In this document: positions 9,217-19,235 of the stretch, piece after piece
Layout of the letters: each line of letters opens with the position of its first letter
How positions within the stretch are numbered: position 1 is the stretch's first letter
Assembly: GCA_019635755.1 (NCBI GenBank)
Contig: JAHBYW010000001.1
Coordinates: 496,001-560,000 of the forward strand
Direction: 5' to 3'
Origin: Rhizobiaceae bacterium
Lineage (GTDB): Bacteria; Pseudomonadota; Alphaproteobacteria; Rhizobiales; Rhizobiaceae
DNA: 64,000 nucleotides
Notes under the pieces: generated by a model
Told to the model about the DNA's origin: nothing
What the model saw: only the letters and a program-made list of their open reading frames with translations
Databases searched by the model: none
Program-made: the position numbers and the translations under genes

Positions 9217-9906
9217 ATGGCTCGCGCGCGTCCCGATTCTCCGCCCCTCTTCGAGGTGGTGTTCAAGCCCGATTTCACGTCCGAGCGCCGTGCGATCCGA
9301 TCCGGCGAATGGCCGGTGGTCGGTCTCGACGAAGCCGGACGCGGGCCGCTGGCCGGCCCCGTCGTCGCGGCGGCGGTCATCCTCGACCCCAAGCGCATCC
9401 CGAAGGGACTCGACGATTCCAAGCGCCTGACCGCCGAAGAACGCGACGCGTTGTTCGATCGCATCCTGAAGACGGCGCTGGCCGTTTCCTTCGCCTCATG
9501 CTGCGCGGAGACGATCGACGATATCAACATCCTGCGCGCCAGCCTGGAGGCGATGCGGCGCGCGACGCTCGGCCTTTCCATCCAGCCGAAGCTTGCGCTG
9601 ATCGACGGCCGCGACGTGCCGCCCGGCCTGCCTTGCGAAGGACGGGCGCTGGTGAAGGGCGACCAGCGCTCGCAGTCCATCGCGGCGGCGTCCATCGTCG
9701 CCAAGGTGACGCGCGACCGGATGATGTGCGGCTGCGGTCGCAACGACGAACGCTACGGCTTCGAGTCCCACATGGGCTATGCAACCGAGCGCCATCGCGA
9801 GGCGATCGTCGCGCATGGCGCGATCCCGCGCCTGCACCGGGTATCGTTCGCGCCGTTCAGGTCAGGCAGCCCGGAGCCAGCCCTCGCCGATGCCGCGCTG
9901 ATCTGA
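9217..9906 (+). CDS. rnhB: Ribonuclease HII
   Basis: RNase HII removes ribonucleotides misincorporated in DNA. The active-site pattern is complete: [13 protein letters not shown] with the D and E, a further D in ALIDGRDVP, and the last acidic residues around KVTRDRMM. The C-terminal [11 protein letters not shown] and HRVSFAPF are typical. I chose ATG 9217 because the frame upstream (back to 9049) is proline-rich and overlaps the radical SAM gene end, so it is unlikely to be translated. The product is 229 residues. Confidence 0.92.
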   Translation: MARARPDSPPLFEVVFKPDFTSERRAIRSGEWPVVGLDEAGRGPLAGPVVAAAVILDPKRIPKGLDDSKRLTAEERDALFDRILKTALAVSFASCCAETIDDINILRASLEAMRRATLGLSIQPKLALIDGRDVPPGLPCEGRALVKGDQRSQSIAAASIVAKVTRDRMMCGCGRNDERYGFESHMGYATERHREAIVAHGAIPRLHRVSFAPFRSGSPEPALADAALI

Positions 9907-9997
9907 TCGGCGTCCTCTTTCGCCATCGCTGCGCGACTGTGGCCTGACGACCGGTGAAGCGATTCGAGGCCGGTGCTCTTCTATTCACGCGTGCCAA

Positions 9998-10020
9998 AGA
10001 AAAAGCCGCCCGGAGGCGGC
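9998..10020 (-). terminator. Rho-independent terminator of the F0 operon
   Basis: GCCGCC, a CGGA loop and GGCGGC form a hairpin. Read on the minus strand it is followed by TTTTTCTTT. It lies just past the end of atpF and ends the F0 operon. Confidence 0.8.
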
Positions 10021-10048
10021 TTCGTCTATCCCATGCGTACGAAGAGCG

Positions 10049-10528
10049 TCAGTTCAGCTTGGTCTTGAGCTGTTCGAGCGACGCGTCGAAAAGCTTGCCG
10101 CCGGCCTTGGCGTCGACCTGCCCGGCCATCAGCGACCGCGCCGCCTCGACCGCGATGTCCACCGCACGCGACCGGACCTCGTTGACGGCGTCGCGCTCGG
10201 CCTGGGCGATCTTCGTCTCCGCGAGCGCGGTGCGGCGGGCGACATATTCCTCGGTCTTCTTCTTGGCGTCCTCGACCAGGGCGCCAGCCTCGCGCTTGGC
10301 CGCCGCGACGATGTCGCCGGCCTCCTTCTCGGCTTCCTTGCGCTTGCGCTGGAACTCGGCCAGCAGCTGCTGAGCCTCCTCGCGCAGGCGTCGCGCTTCC
10401 TCGAGCTCGTTGCGGATCTTCGCGGCGCGCTCGTCGAGCGACTTCCCGATCATGCCGGGAACCTTGATATAGACCACGATGCCGATGAAGATGACGAGGG
10501 CGACGAGGGCCCAGAATGTCGCGTCCAT
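10049..10528 (-). CDS. atpF: ATP synthase F0 subunit b
   Basis: The b subunit of the peripheral stalk links F0 to F1. The 159-residue protein has one N-terminal membrane helix (FWALVALVIFIGIVVYI) and then a long charged coiled coil rich in A, E, K and R, e.g. REEAQQLLAEFQRKRKEAEKE. It is last in the operon, 9 bases after the b' gene. Confidence 0.93.
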   Translation of the reverse strand: MDATFWALVALVIFIGIVVYIKVPGMIGKSLDERAAKIRNELEEARRLREEAQQLLAEFQRKRKEAEKEAGDIVAAAKREAGALVEDAKKKTEEYVARRTALAETKIAQAERDAVNEVRSRAVDIAVEAARSLMAGQVDAKAGGKLFDASLEQLKTKLN

Positions 10529-10537
10529 CGCGGACTC

Positions 10538-11131
10538 CTATTCGCGCGCCGATCGGACCGCGGCGGCGACCGCAGCCTTGTCGACCTTGCCGCCCAGCAG
10601 TTCCTGCACGATCGTCGCGGCGGTGTCCTCGGCGATGGTGTCGACTTCCTTCAATGCCGATGTCTTGATCGCGGCGATGCGCGTCTCGGACTCCTGCAGG
10701 CGCTTCTCGAGGGCAGCCTCGACCTGCTTGCGCTCGGCCTCGGCTTCCGACTTCGCACCGGCGCTCGCCTCCTGGGCGATCGCGGTCGCCCGCTTGCGGG
10801 CATCCGCGAGCTCCTGCTCGTAGGCGGCGATGGCCGCATCCGCCTCTTCCTTCATGCGGGCCGCCTGGTCGAGGTCTTGGGCGATGCGGTCGCGCCGCAC
10901 CTCTAGAATGGACCCGATCCGCGGCAGCGCCACCTTCTTCAGGAAGAGATAGAAGAGGCCGAACGTGATCGCCAGCCACAGGAGCTGCGAGGGGTAGCTC
11001 GCAGGGTCAAAGGGCGGAAAGACGCCGCTGCCGTGCTCGCCGCCGGCGACTTCGGTATGCGCCGCGTCGCCGTGGGCGTCACCCTCGGCCGGCGCTGTTT
11101 CCTGGGCATAGCCCGGTGTCACGAACATCAC
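10538..11131 (-). CDS. atpG: ATP synthase F0 subunit b'
   Basis: Alphaproteobacteria carry a second, diverged b subunit (b'). This one has 197 residues: an acidic, histidine-containing N-terminus, one membrane helix ([18 protein letters not shown]), and a coiled coil. It forms a heterodimer with the b subunit encoded next. Two ATG codons in tandem at 11131 and 11128 could both serve; the second is marginally nearer to a ribosome site. Confidence 0.9.
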   Translation of the reverse strand: MMFVTPGYAQETAPAEGDAHGDAAHTEVAGGEHGSGVFPPFDPASYPSQLLWLAITFGLFYLFLKKVALPRIGSILEVRRDRIAQDLDQAARMKEEADAAIAAYEQELADARKRATAIAQEASAGAKSEAEAERKQVEAALEKRLQESETRIAAIKTSALKEVDTIAEDTAATIVQELLGGKVDKAAVAAAVRSARE

Positions 11132-11193
11132 GTTCCCCTATCCGCACGCCGGCCGCTCGAACGCGGCCGGACCCTAGCCTTGCAAAGCGAGGC

Positions 11194-11421
11194 TTAGACG
11201 GCGAACAGCAGCAGCAGCGCGACGAGCAGCGAGAAGATGCCCAGAGCTTCCGTCACGGCGAAGCCGAAGATCAGGCGGCCGAACTGGCCGTCGGCAGCCG
11301 ACGGGTTGCGCAGGGCGCCCGCCAGGTAGTTGCCGAAGATGTGGCCGAGGCCGATGCCCGCGCCACCCATGCCGAGGCAGGCGATGCCGGCGCCGATGAA
11401 CTTTGCTGCTTCTGCTTCCAT
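11194..11421 (-). CDS. atpE: ATP synthase F0 subunit c
   Basis: The c subunit forms the proton-driven rotor ring. The 75-residue protein is a helical hairpin: [22 protein letters not shown], a polar loop (RNPSA), then [21 protein letters not shown], where the glutamate of TEALG carries the proton. A GGAG site precedes the ATG. Spacing to the neighbours is 62 and 69 bases, which leaves room for the translation enhancer usual before atpE. Confidence 0.95.
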   Translation of the reverse strand: MEAEAAKFIGAGIACLGMGGAGIGLGHIFGNYLAGALRNPSAADGQFGRLIFGFAVTEALGIFSLLVALLLLFAV

Positions 11422-11490
11422 TTTGGAACTCCTTTGGATCGCAAATTCCGTTGGTCGGACCGGCGCTCGCCGGTCCGGATTTCTGTCCGG

Positions 11491-12240
11491 TCAGTGACCG
11501 GGGTGGATGGCGTCGTTCAGGTACATGCAGGTCAGGACCGCGAACACGTAGGCCTGCAGGAAGGCCACGAGGAACTCGAGGCCGGTCAGGGCGACCGTCA
11601 TCACGAGCGGCAGGATGGCGCCGGCGACGCCGATCGCGCCGAACGCGCTCAGCGACGTGACGAAGCCCGCGAACACTTTCAGCGTGATGTGGCCGGCAAG
11701 CATGTTGGCGAAGAGGCGCACCGAGAGGCTGATCGGCCGCGACAGGAACGAGATGACCTCGATCGCAACCACCAGCGGCACGAGGACCCCAGGCACGCCG
11801 TGCGGGACGAACAGCTTCAGGAACCCAAACCCATGCTTCATGAAGCCGTAGACCACGACGGTCCCGATGACGAGAAGCGCTAGCGCGAACGTCACGATGA
11901 GATGGCTGGTGATGGTGAAGAAGTAGGGGAACATGCCGAACAGGTTGGCCACCAGCACGAACATGAACAGCGAGAAGACGAGCGGGAAGAACTTCATCCC
12001 CTGGGTGCCGGCGGCGTCGCGCAGCATGTTGGCGACGAACTCGTAAGACATTTCGGAGATCGACTGGAGCCGGCCGGGCACGAGGCCGCGGCTCGACGTC
12101 GTCAGGTAGAGGAACGCGCCCGCACCTACCGCGGTGGCGACCATGAAGGCCGACGAATTGGTGAAGGAGAAATCGAGGCCGCCGATCTCGATCGGAATCC
12201 ACTTCGCGATCTGGAACTGGTGGATCGGGTCGTTGGCCAC
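11491..12240 (-). CDS. atpB: ATP synthase F0 subunit a
   Basis: Subunit a forms the two half-channels for protons. The 249-residue protein has five or six membrane helices and the essential arginine in the stretch [14 protein letters not shown] near residue 175. It is preceded by atpI and followed by atpE, the standard order. Confidence 0.95.
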   Translation of the reverse strand: MANDPIHQFQIAKWIPIEIGGLDFSFTNSSAFMVATAVGAGAFLYLTTSSRGLVPGRLQSISEMSYEFVANMLRDAAGTQGMKFFPLVFSLFMFVLVANLFGMFPYFFTITSHLIVTFALALLVIGTVVVYGFMKHGFGFLKLFVPHGVPGVLVPLVVAIEVISFLSRPISLSVRLFANMLAGHITLKVFAGFVTSLSAFGAIGVAGAILPLVMTVALTGLEFLVAFLQAYVFAVLTCMYLNDAIHPGH

Positions 12241-12276
12241 GTAGAACCCCTCGAAACCTTGCCGCGCGAGCGGCCT

Positions 12277-12633
12277 TCAATTCTTGGGCTGGTCGCCCCT
12301 GTTTCCCTGCATCGGCTCCGCAACCGCGCCGACGGAGCGCAGGACGTTAAGAACGCCGGCGCAGAAACCGAGGAGCAGAAAGACGATCAGTCCCCAGGGA
12401 GACGTGCCGGCCCAGCGATCGATCACCCAGCCAAGGCCCGCCCCGACGACGATTCCCGCGATGAACTCGCTCGACAGCTTCAGCGCCTGGCCGTAGCCCG
12501 TCGCAGCTTCCGTCTTCGCGCTTTCGGCCGGGCTTTCCGGCCGCCTGGTCGCGAGTGTCGCTTCAAGCTGCCGACGGCGCCGTTCGAGGTCGTCGTCTCG
12601 GTCGCTTCCGGCTGGCTCGTCGCCTCTGGCCAT
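12277..12633 (-). CDS. atpI: ATP synthase protein I (AtpI)
   Basis: AtpI assists assembly of the c ring. The product has 118 residues: a charged N-terminus (DRDDDLERRRRQLEATL) and two membrane helices, IAGIVVGAGLGWVIDRW and WGLIVFLLLGFCAGVLNV. I chose ATG 12633 because GGGAGGT sits 5 bases before it; the frame is open to 12729 but the extra 32 residues look unlike coding sequence. It opens the F0 operon. Confidence 0.88.
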   Translation of the reverse strand: MARGDEPAGSDRDDDLERRRRQLEATLATRRPESPAESAKTEAATGYGQALKLSSEFIAGIVVGAGLGWVIDRWAGTSPWGLIVFLLLGFCAGVLNVLRSVGAVAEPMQGNRGDQPKN

Positions 12634-12808
12634 CGCGACCTCCCTGTCCGGACGACGTCGCCGCCTGCCCGCTCCAAAGTCGCGCGCAACATAGTTAGCG
12701 CCCTCCGGCCAGTCAAGCCAGCGCGGCATTCATCAATCAATGTATTTTATTCAATGAAATCAATCTTCTAGTCGGGTGCGACAACATGCGCCGCGGCCGT
12801 CTGCACCC

Positions 12809-12834
12809 CGCGGCGCCGGGAACCGGGCGCCGCG
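12809..12834 (-). terminator. GC-rich hairpin downstream of the cell wall hydrolase gene
   Basis: CGCGGCGCC and GGCGCCGCG pair over an 8-base loop. It lies 10 bases past the stop codon of the minus-strand hydrolase gene. There is no T-run after it, so it may act as a transcript end only with Rho or as a 3' RNA stabiliser. Confidence 0.4.
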
Positions 12835-12843
12835 TCGCCGGGG

Positions 12844-14019
12844 TCAGCTCCAGCCGCCGCCCTTGGTGCGGTAGAAGATGTGCAGGCCGATCTGCTTCAT
12901 CCGGTTCATGCGCTGCGCCCATTTCGGGCTGACATATTCGGCGTAGTAATGCGTCGACGAGCCGATCTCGGGGAGGAAGATGCGGCCGGCGGTGACCTCC
13001 ATCGCGATCTGCTCGGCGAGCTGGTAGTGCCGCGGGCTGGTGATGCGATCCTTCTTGCCGTCGCAGGCGAAGGAAAACTGGCAGCGATTCTTCCAGCTGT
13101 CGTTCTGGTAGACGACGCCGCAGATCGTGTCGGGATAGGAAGGATTGCGCACACGGTTCAGGATGACCTGGGCGACGGCAGCCTGGCCCTTCACCTCCTC
13201 GCCGCGCGCCTCGAAATAGATGGCGGTGGCAAGGCAGGTCTGCTCGGGCTTGGTGAACACCGTCGCCGGCAGCGGGTTCTGCATCCAGTCGTGGTCGCCT
13301 TGGGCCATCGGGGGGATGAAGCGCCCTTCCGCGTCCTTGTTGCGCAGCAGGCTCTCGAACGGCGACGCCTTGGAATAGTCGGCCGGCGCATAGGCCGCCG
13401 CCAGGATGTCCGGGGTATCGTTGTTGATGAGCTCTGCCACCATCGTGGGCAGTTCCTCGGCCGGCTTGTCCTCGCGCAGGTGGAACGCAGCCGCGATCTC
13501 GATCTCGCGACCCTTGATGAACGGCGCGGTGAAGGCCAGTTGCTCCTCCAGGTCGAAGGTCGGGCGGAGGATCGAGCTCGTCCTGTCGAATACCGACCCG
13601 GCATTGAAGGATTTGGGCGGCGCGACGGGCGCGACCTTGACGATCCGCCCCCGCTTCTGGGCCCGCATGACGCGGTCCTCGTCGGGCGCGATGTCGGCCG
13701 CGACGCCTTTGCCGCGGAAGGCCACGGCGCCGACGCCCGGCATGGTCATACCGGCGCCTGCGATGGAACCGGTGACCGACGAGGAATCGATGAACGGCAT
13801 TTCGGCCGCGTGTATCGACCCGGCCGCGGACTTCTCGACATAGGAGTTCCAGCGGGGCGCTGACGCTTCCATGCCGCTGACCAGCGCCGCCATGTCCTGA
13901 TAGGCGGCAACGGTCGGGAACCCGATCCAGATGCCGAATCCGAGGATGAAGGGGGTAAAGACGGGAGGCGTATGCGCGACAGCGGCAACGACGCGCCGCA
14001 TGGCTCGTATCGGCTGCAC
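12844..14019 (-). CDS. SleB-family cell wall hydrolase, membrane-anchored
   Basis: The C-terminal domain is a SleB/CwlJ-type hydrolase: CLATAIYFEARGEEVKGQAA with the catalytic glutamate, then AQVILNRVRNPSYPDTICGVV. It cleaves peptidoglycan in the envelope. A single N-terminal hydrophobic stretch (VFTPFILGFGIWIGF) anchors the protein, and about 200 residues of low complexity lie between. I chose the GTG at 14019 because a GGAGAGGG site sits 5 bases before it. An upstream inverted repeat could cover this site (see the regulatory entry). The product is 391 residues. Confidence 0.82.
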   Translation of the reverse strand: MQPIRAMRRVVAAVAHTPPVFTPFILGFGIWIGFPTVAAYQDMAALVSGMEASAPRWNSYVEKSAAGSIHAAEMPFIDSSSVTGSIAGAGMTMPGVGAVAFRGKGVAADIAPDEDRVMRAQKRGRIVKVAPVAPPKSFNAGSVFDRTSSILRPTFDLEEQLAFTAPFIKGREIEIAAAFHLREDKPAEELPTMVAELINNDTPDILAAAYAPADYSKASPFESLLRNKDAEGRFIPPMAQGDHDWMQNPLPATVFTKPEQTCLATAIYFEARGEEVKGQAAVAQVILNRVRNPSYPDTICGVVYQNDSWKNRCQFSFACDGKKDRITSPRHYQLAEQIAMEVTAGRIFLPEIGSSTHYYAEYVSPKWAQRMNRMKQIGLHIFYRTKGGGWS

Positions 14020-14025
14020 TGAAAC

Positions 14026-14060
14026 CCTCTCCAACGCAAACGTGACCCCGGTTGGAGAGG
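14026..14060 (-). promoter_or_regulatory. Inverted repeat over the ribosome site of the cell wall hydrolase gene
   Basis: In the minus-strand transcript CCTCTCCAAC (14060-14051) can pair with GTTGGAGAGG (14035-14026), a 10-base-pair stem with a 15-base loop. The 3' arm contains the ribosome site of the SleB-type gene starting at 14019, so folding would hide it. This is visible in the sequence; control by it is inference. Confidence 0.5.
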
Positions 14061-14130
14061 CACTGTGATGCATTAACCTTGATGTCGCGTTAACGAAGCC
14101 GGCGTGGCCGGACTGTGGCGCCAAGGTGCG

Positions 14131-15558
14131 TCAATTTCGCCCGCCGGCCCGGCCCGCGAAGGGATTGTCCGACGCTCTCAGCACGACGCGGATCGGCACG
14201 CCCGGCATGTCGAACTGGGTGCGCAGGCTGTTGACGAGGTAGCGGACATAGGACTGCGGCATCGCGTCTGGCCGCGAACAGGACATGACGAAGCCGGGAG
14301 GCCTCGTCTTCGCCTGCGTGACATACTTCACCTTCAGCCGGCGGCCCGACACGGCCGGGGGCGGATGGTGCGCCAGGATGCCCTCCAACCAGCGGTTGAG
14401 GCGGCCCGTCGACACGCGGCGGTTCCAGACCTGATGGGTGCGGACGATCGCGTCCATCAGCTTGTCCAGCCCCCTGCCCGTCTCCGCGGACACAGGCACG
14501 GCCTGGACGCCACGGATCTGCGGAAGCAGCCGCTCCGTCGCCTCGCGCAGCGATGCCAGGACCTTCTGCGGCTCGTCGACAAGGTCCCACTTGGTGAAGG
14601 CGATGACCGGGGCGCGGCCCTCGCGCACAATCAGGTCGACGATCTGCAGATCCTGCTTCTCGAAGGGGATCGTGGCATCCAGCGCGATGACGACGACCTC
14701 GGCGAAGCGCACGGCGCGCAAGCCCTCGGCAACCGACAGCTTCTCCAGTTTCTCCTGCACCCTCGCCTTGCGGCGCATGCCGGCGGTGTCGAAGAGCTTG
14801 ATGCGCCGTCCGTTCCAGTCCCAGTCGACCGAGATGGAATCGCGCGTGATGCCGGCTTCCGGTCCCGTCAGCAGGCGGTCCTCGCCGATCAGGGCGTTGA
14901 TCAGCGTCGACTTGCCGGCGTTCGGCCGGCCGACGACCGCGATGCGCAGCGGCTTGGTCGTGTCGTAGGCAGGCTCCTCCTCCGCGTCCGGATCGGCGAC
15001 ATCCTCGCCGACGAGCGGTTCGTCCGTTGCGTCCGCTTCGTCCTCGTCCGCGAAGGCACGGTCCTCGCCGATCGCCGCGACGATGGCATCGCGAAGGTCG
15101 GGCATGCCCTGCCCGTGCTCCGCAGAAACTGGGATCGGCTCGCCGAGCCCCAGTTCCCAGGCCTCCGTCAGTCCGGCCTCGGCGCCGCGCGCCTCCGACT
15201 TGTTGGCGACCAGGACAACCGGCCGCCCGGCCTTGCGGACGATATCGGCGAAGGTTCGGTCGTCGGCGACCAGCCCCGATTTCGCGTCGACCACGAAGAG
15301 CACGACGTCGGCCTCCTCGATGGCGCGCTCGGTCTGCCGGCGCATTCGACCCTGGAGGGTCTGCGGCGCCGAATCCTCGAAGCCGGCCGTATCGATTACC
15401 TCGAAGGTCAGGTCATAGAGCCTGGCGGCGTGGACGCGGCGGTCGCGCGTCACGCCCGGCGTGTCGTCGACGAGTGCCAGCTTGCGCCCGACCAGACGGT
15501 TGAAGAGGGTCGACTTGCCGACGTTCGGCCGACCGATGATCGCGGCGGTGAAGGCCAT
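14131..15558 (-). CDS. der: Ribosome-associated GTPase Der (EngA)
   Basis: Der is the essential double GTPase of 50S subunit assembly. Both G domains are visible: [14 protein letters not shown] near residue 9 with DTPG and NKSE, and [14 protein letters not shown] near residue 210 with DTAG and TKWD. The C-terminal KH-like domain ends SDNPFAGR. Between the domains lies an acidic linker. Length (475) is normal for alphaproteobacteria. Confidence 0.95.
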   Translation of the reverse strand: MAFTAAIIGRPNVGKSTLFNRLVGRKLALVDDTPGVTRDRRVHAARLYDLTFEVIDTAGFEDSAPQTLQGRMRRQTERAIEEADVVLFVVDAKSGLVADDRTFADIVRKAGRPVVLVANKSEARGAEAGLTEAWELGLGEPIPVSAEHGQGMPDLRDAIVAAIGEDRAFADEDEADATDEPLVGEDVADPDAEEEPAYDTTKPLRIAVVGRPNAGKSTLINALIGEDRLLTGPEAGITRDSISVDWDWNGRRIKLFDTAGMRRKARVQEKLEKLSVAEGLRAVRFAEVVVIALDATIPFEKQDLQIVDLIVREGRAPVIAFTKWDLVDEPQKVLASLREATERLLPQIRGVQAVPVSAETGRGLDKLMDAIVRTHQVWNRRVSTGRLNRWLEGILAHHPPPAVSGRRLKVKYVTQAKTRPPGFVMSCSRPDAMPQSYVRYLVNSLRTQFDMPGVPIRVVLRASDNPFAGRAGGRN

Positions 15559-15650
15559 CTAGAGCACGACCCCGAAAGACCCGGAAATCCGCGACCGTCG
15601 CCAGGCCTGCCGCGGCAGAACGGTCGGCCCTTTCGGAGCCCGACGCGGCA

Positions 15651-16316
15651 TCAGGACGCGCTGCCCGACCCGCGGATCAGCTCGGCCAGAAGGGTCGCGC
15701 GCTCGCGCGTGTTGCGCGGCGCCGTGTCGTCCGACGAGACCTTGTCCAGCAGGGTCAAGGCGTCGGCGAAGTTGCCGGCTTTCCAGGCGGACAGGCCGAG
15801 CGCCTCGCGTGCGGCGTGGCGCAGCGTGTTGGTATCGTTGTTGAGCGGCTCGACGCGAGCCGACACATCCGCGTAGGACCCATGGTCGACCAGGATCAGG
15901 CCAGCGCGCAGCCGCGCCATGTCGCGGATCGAGTCCGGCACCGACGTGTCGCCCGACACGGCGTCGAACGCGGACACGGCGCCGGTGAAGTCGCCCTTGT
16001 CGTACAGGACGGTGCCGGCGCGCATGCGCGCCAGCAGCGGATAGGAGCCGTAGCCGTCATCTTCCAGAGCCTTCAACGCGGCAAGAGCCTCGTCGGCCTT
16101 GCCGCCATTGGCGAGATCGAGCGCCTGGCTGAACTGGTCGCCCGCCGCGTTGGCGCGCGCCGAATCCCAGTAATCGTATGCCACCCACAGGGCGGTGCCG
16201 ATGACGACGAGGATCGCGACGCCGAGCGCGATGGGGCCATAGCGGTCCCAGAGCGCCCTCGCCTGGTCCTGCCGCATCTCCTCATTGACTTCGCGGATGA
16301 AGCTGTCGTCGGACAT
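15651..16316 (-). CDS. TPR_21/YfgM-like membrane protein
   Basis: A 221-residue inner-membrane protein. It starts MSDDSFIREVNEEMRQDQ, has one membrane helix (PIALGVAILVVIGTALWVAY), and then helical repeats, the pattern of the YfgM/TPR_21 family. YfgM in E. coli contacts the Sec translocon. In many alphaproteobacteria the gene sits just before der, as here, with a 92-base gap. Confidence 0.82.
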   Translation of the reverse strand: MSDDSFIREVNEEMRQDQARALWDRYGPIALGVAILVVIGTALWVAYDYWDSARANAAGDQFSQALDLANGGKADEALAALKALEDDGYGSYPLLARMRAGTVLYDKGDFTGAVSAFDAVSGDTSVPDSIRDMARLRAGLILVDHGSYADVSARVEPLNNDTNTLRHAAREALGLSAWKAGNFADALTLLDKVSSDDTAPRNTRERATLLAELIRGSGSAS

Positions 16317-16546
16317 GTCTGCCGGTTTCTCCGGCGCGGAGTGCGCCGTTCCTTGCTCGTGAGCCCGCCTTTTAGCGAAATTTTGTCGGCGGGGAAGGGG
16401 TGGAGCGGTTTTTGCGCGCGCCGGCGGCCGGTCCGAACCGCCGGCCTAAACCAAGTGTCCACCCCTGGCTGCTAGGCACGGGCTCCAAACCGCAGCCACA
16501 TTTGGCGGCTAGCGGCATCGACGTCGCGTTGACCGAAAGAGAATTG

Positions 16547-17512
16547 ATGCCTGTTGCCTGCCGGGTTCTCGTCGCCTCCTCGTTCCTGGTGCTTTCCGCC
16601 GGCACGGCGCTTTCGCAGCCCGCCACCCAATATGTGCTCATTTCCTTCGACGGAGCGCACGAGATCGCGCAGTGGCAGCGAAGCCGTGCGCTCGCCGTCA
16701 GAACCGGCGCGAAATTCACCTACTTCCTCTCCTGCGTCTATCTGCTTTCGCCGGACATGAAGTCGGCCTACGACCCGCCGAAGAATGGCGCCGGGAAATC
16801 CAATGTCGGCTTCGCATCGTCGCGCGAGGACGTCGCAGCGCGGCTCGGCGAAATCTGGCTGGCGCGCGGCGAAGGGCACGAGATCGCCAGCCATGGCTGC
16901 GGCCACTTCGACGGCTCGTCCTGGTCGAAAACCGACTGGCTGAAGGAGTTCGATGCGTTCGCCGCGATCGTGCGCGACGCCTGGACGCTGAACGGGATCG
17001 AGGGCGAGCCCTCCGGCTGGCGCGACTTTGCCGAGACGACGTCCAGAGGTTTCCGTGCGCCCTACCTGGCGACCGGTGACGGGCTCTATCAGGCACTGGC
17101 CGAGCGAGGCTTCGCCTACGACGCCAGCGGCATCTCGCGCGGGCCGGCCGAACCGGTCTTCGGCCAGGTGGCGCGCTTCGCCCTGCCGCAGATCCCCGAA
17201 GGCCCGTCGGAGCGGCGCGTGATTGCGATGGACTACAATCTGTTTGTCCGCCATTCGGCGGGGATCGAGTCCACCGACACCGACCAGGTCTACGAGAACC
17301 GGGCCTACGAGGCCTTCACCAACGCGTTCCGGACGCAGTATCTCGGCCAGAGGATCCCGCTGCAGATCGGCTTCCATTTCTCGCTGATGAACGGCGGCGC
17401 CTACTGGCGCGCGCTGGAGCGGTTCGCCGAGGACGTCTGCGTCAAGCCCGGCGTGCTCTGCGTCAGCTACGACGCCTATCTCGAGCGGACCGGCAAGACC
17501 GCCGGCGGCTGA
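16547..17512 (+). CDS. Exported polysaccharide deacetylase-like protein
   Basis: A NodB-type deacetylase domain. The metal-binding aspartate lies in LISFDGAHE, and the two metal-binding histidines in HEIASHGCGH. The GFRAPY motif is also present. A signal peptide is clear: MPVACRVLVASSFLVLSAG ending ALSQP. I chose ATG 16547 because the upstream extension back to 16400 lacks a signal and a ribosome site. The mature protein (about 300 residues) probably acts in the periplasm on a sugar polymer; the substrate is unknown. Confidence 0.82.
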   Translation: MPVACRVLVASSFLVLSAGTALSQPATQYVLISFDGAHEIAQWQRSRALAVRTGAKFTYFLSCVYLLSPDMKSAYDPPKNGAGKSNVGFASSREDVAARLGEIWLARGEGHEIASHGCGHFDGSSWSKTDWLKEFDAFAAIVRDAWTLNGIEGEPSGWRDFAETTSRGFRAPYLATGDGLYQALAERGFAYDASGISRGPAEPVFGQVARFALPQIPEGPSERRVIAMDYNLFVRHSAGIESTDTDQVYENRAYEAFTNAFRTQYLGQRIPLQIGFHFSLMNGGAYWRALERFAEDVCVKPGVLCVSYDAYLERTGKTAGG

Positions 17513-17516
17513 CCCC

Positions 17517-19007
17517 TCACGGCCGGGCCAGCGTCGCGGCATCCTCGCCCTGCATCTGGCGCTCCAGATAGCGCTGGTCGATGTCAGGGAGTTCCTCGCC
17601 GTAGATTGCCGCCTCGAAGGCGCGCAGGCGCTTGTGGACCGACAGGAGTTCCACGATCGTCGACCACGACGTGACCAGGAACTGGAACGAGCTCGTCACC
17701 TGGCTGAAGGCATAGCTGATCTGGTTCATCAGGCCGAGCGAGATGCGGCCGGCAACGATCGACGGACCGAGGATCAGCAGCGAGAAGATGCCGTTCGCCT
17801 GCAGGTAGGTGTACCGCACCACGTTGAAGTAGACGTAGTGGAAATAGAGGCGGAAGTAGTTGCGCCGCACATTGCTGAAAAGCTCCGCGACAGTGACGGG
17901 TTCCGCGCGGTCGGGGTCGTCCTCGCCATAGACGAGCTCCTTGCGGTAGGCCGCCTCGACGCGCTGGTTGCGGAACTGCAGCCCAGGCAGCTTGATGCCG
18001 GCGATGACCAGGCTGACGGTGCCGAACAGCGCCCAGCCGATGGCAGCGACCACGAGCGGATGCGGGATGGCGCCGATGATCGGCAATTCAGTGATGTTGG
18101 CGGAAAGCCGGATCAGGACCGGCATGAAGGCGATGAGCGTCATGATGGAGTCGATGAACGAGACGCCGAGGCTCTCCATGATCTGGGAGAAGCGCATCGT
18201 GTCCTCCTGGACGCGCTGGGATGCGCCTTCGATGTGGCGCAGCTTGCCCCAGTTGGCCATGTAGTAGTTGTTCATCGCGGTGCGCCAGCGGAAGATCCAG
18301 TGGCTGACCAGGAAGGCGTTGAAAACGGCGACGTTCATCCCGACGAGCGCCAGCCCGGCGAAGCTCGCGACCTGCGCATAGAACTCGTCGGCGGTCGACG
18401 TGATCGACTTCGACATGATCTGCTGGACGTAGTCCCAGAACGGCCCGTACCAGTTGTTGACGGCGACCGAGACCTGCACCTGGAAATAGACGATGAACAG
18501 GATCAGCGCAGAGCCGAGGATCGACCAGCGCTGCCAGGGATGCGGCGAGTAGACGCGCCAGAAGGCATAGAACAGTCCGACCGTGACGGCGAAATACAGG
18601 TAGAACCAGATGAAGGGCAGCGACCAGAAGACCGACACGCCGATGATCGGCTCATCGGGGGATGCGGGCGCCGGGAGCCCGAGCATGGAGCGTGCCCACG
18701 CCGAGAAGATGTCGCCCCATTCCTGGCCCGAATGGATGCCGAAGAAGACGACGAGCGCCACCCAGACGACGCCGACGCCGAGCAACAGGCGCGGCTCCGG
18801 GCGAAAGAAACGATAGAATGCGAACAGCATCGCCGCGGCAAGCACGACGTAGCCGATCATGCCGAAGCTCGGACCGAGCAGGATGAGCCTTCCGGCGGGC
18901 ACGACCAGGCCGACGCCCGCCCCGAACCAGAACATGACCATCAGGGCGCTCCAGAAGACCGCCGAAATGAAGAAGAGTTTGGGCTTCGGGAAAAACGAGA
19001 CGAACAA
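17517..19007 (-). CDS. bacA: BacA/SbmA family peptide transporter
   Basis: SbmA/BacA imports proline-rich peptides and vitamin B12 and is needed for symbiosis and virulence in rhizobia and brucellae. The sequence has the family start FFPKPKLFF, about eight membrane helices, and the WRTAMNNYYM and QRVQEDTMRF patterns. I place the start at TTG 19007, since AGGACC stands at the usual distance and the N-terminus then matches the family (about 496 residues). A longer open frame runs to 19169 but lacks family similarity. Not an ABC protein: no ATPase domain follows. Confidence 0.85.
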   Translation of the reverse strand: MFVSFFPKPKLFFISAVFWSALMVMFWFGAGVGLVVPAGRLILLGPSFGMIGYVVLAAAMLFAFYRFFRPEPRLLLGVGVVWVALVVFFGIHSGQEWGDIFSAWARSMLGLPAPASPDEPIIGVSVFWSLPFIWFYLYFAVTVGLFYAFWRVYSPHPWQRWSILGSALILFIVYFQVQVSVAVNNWYGPFWDYVQQIMSKSITSTADEFYAQVASFAGLALVGMNVAVFNAFLVSHWIFRWRTAMNNYYMANWGKLRHIEGASQRVQEDTMRFSQIMESLGVSFIDSIMTLIAFMPVLIRLSANITELPIIGAIPHPLVVAAIGWALFGTVSLVIAGIKLPGLQFRNQRVEAAYRKELVYGEDDPDRAEPVTVAELFSNVRRNYFRLYFHYVYFNVVRYTYLQANGIFSLLILGPSIVAGRISLGLMNQISYAFSQVTSSFQFLVTSWSTIVELLSVHKRLRAFEAAIYGEELPDIDQRYLERQMQGEDAATLARP

Positions 19008-19235
19008 GCGCTTGGTCCTGCGATCGCAGCGGGGGCGGCGGCATAAAGTCACAATTCGCCCGGAAAAGATATGGCGGGCGACGGAGCCGCTAGACCAGCC
19101 GATCGTGGCATTTTGCCGGTGATGGAGCGGCCCCGCGCGGCGGCGCGGACAGGCCGCGCGGATTCGCAAACTGGATCATGGCGGCAGCCGCCGCGCCGCA
19201 CTATGTAGCGGGAAACCGTTCCGGAGATTCCGCCC

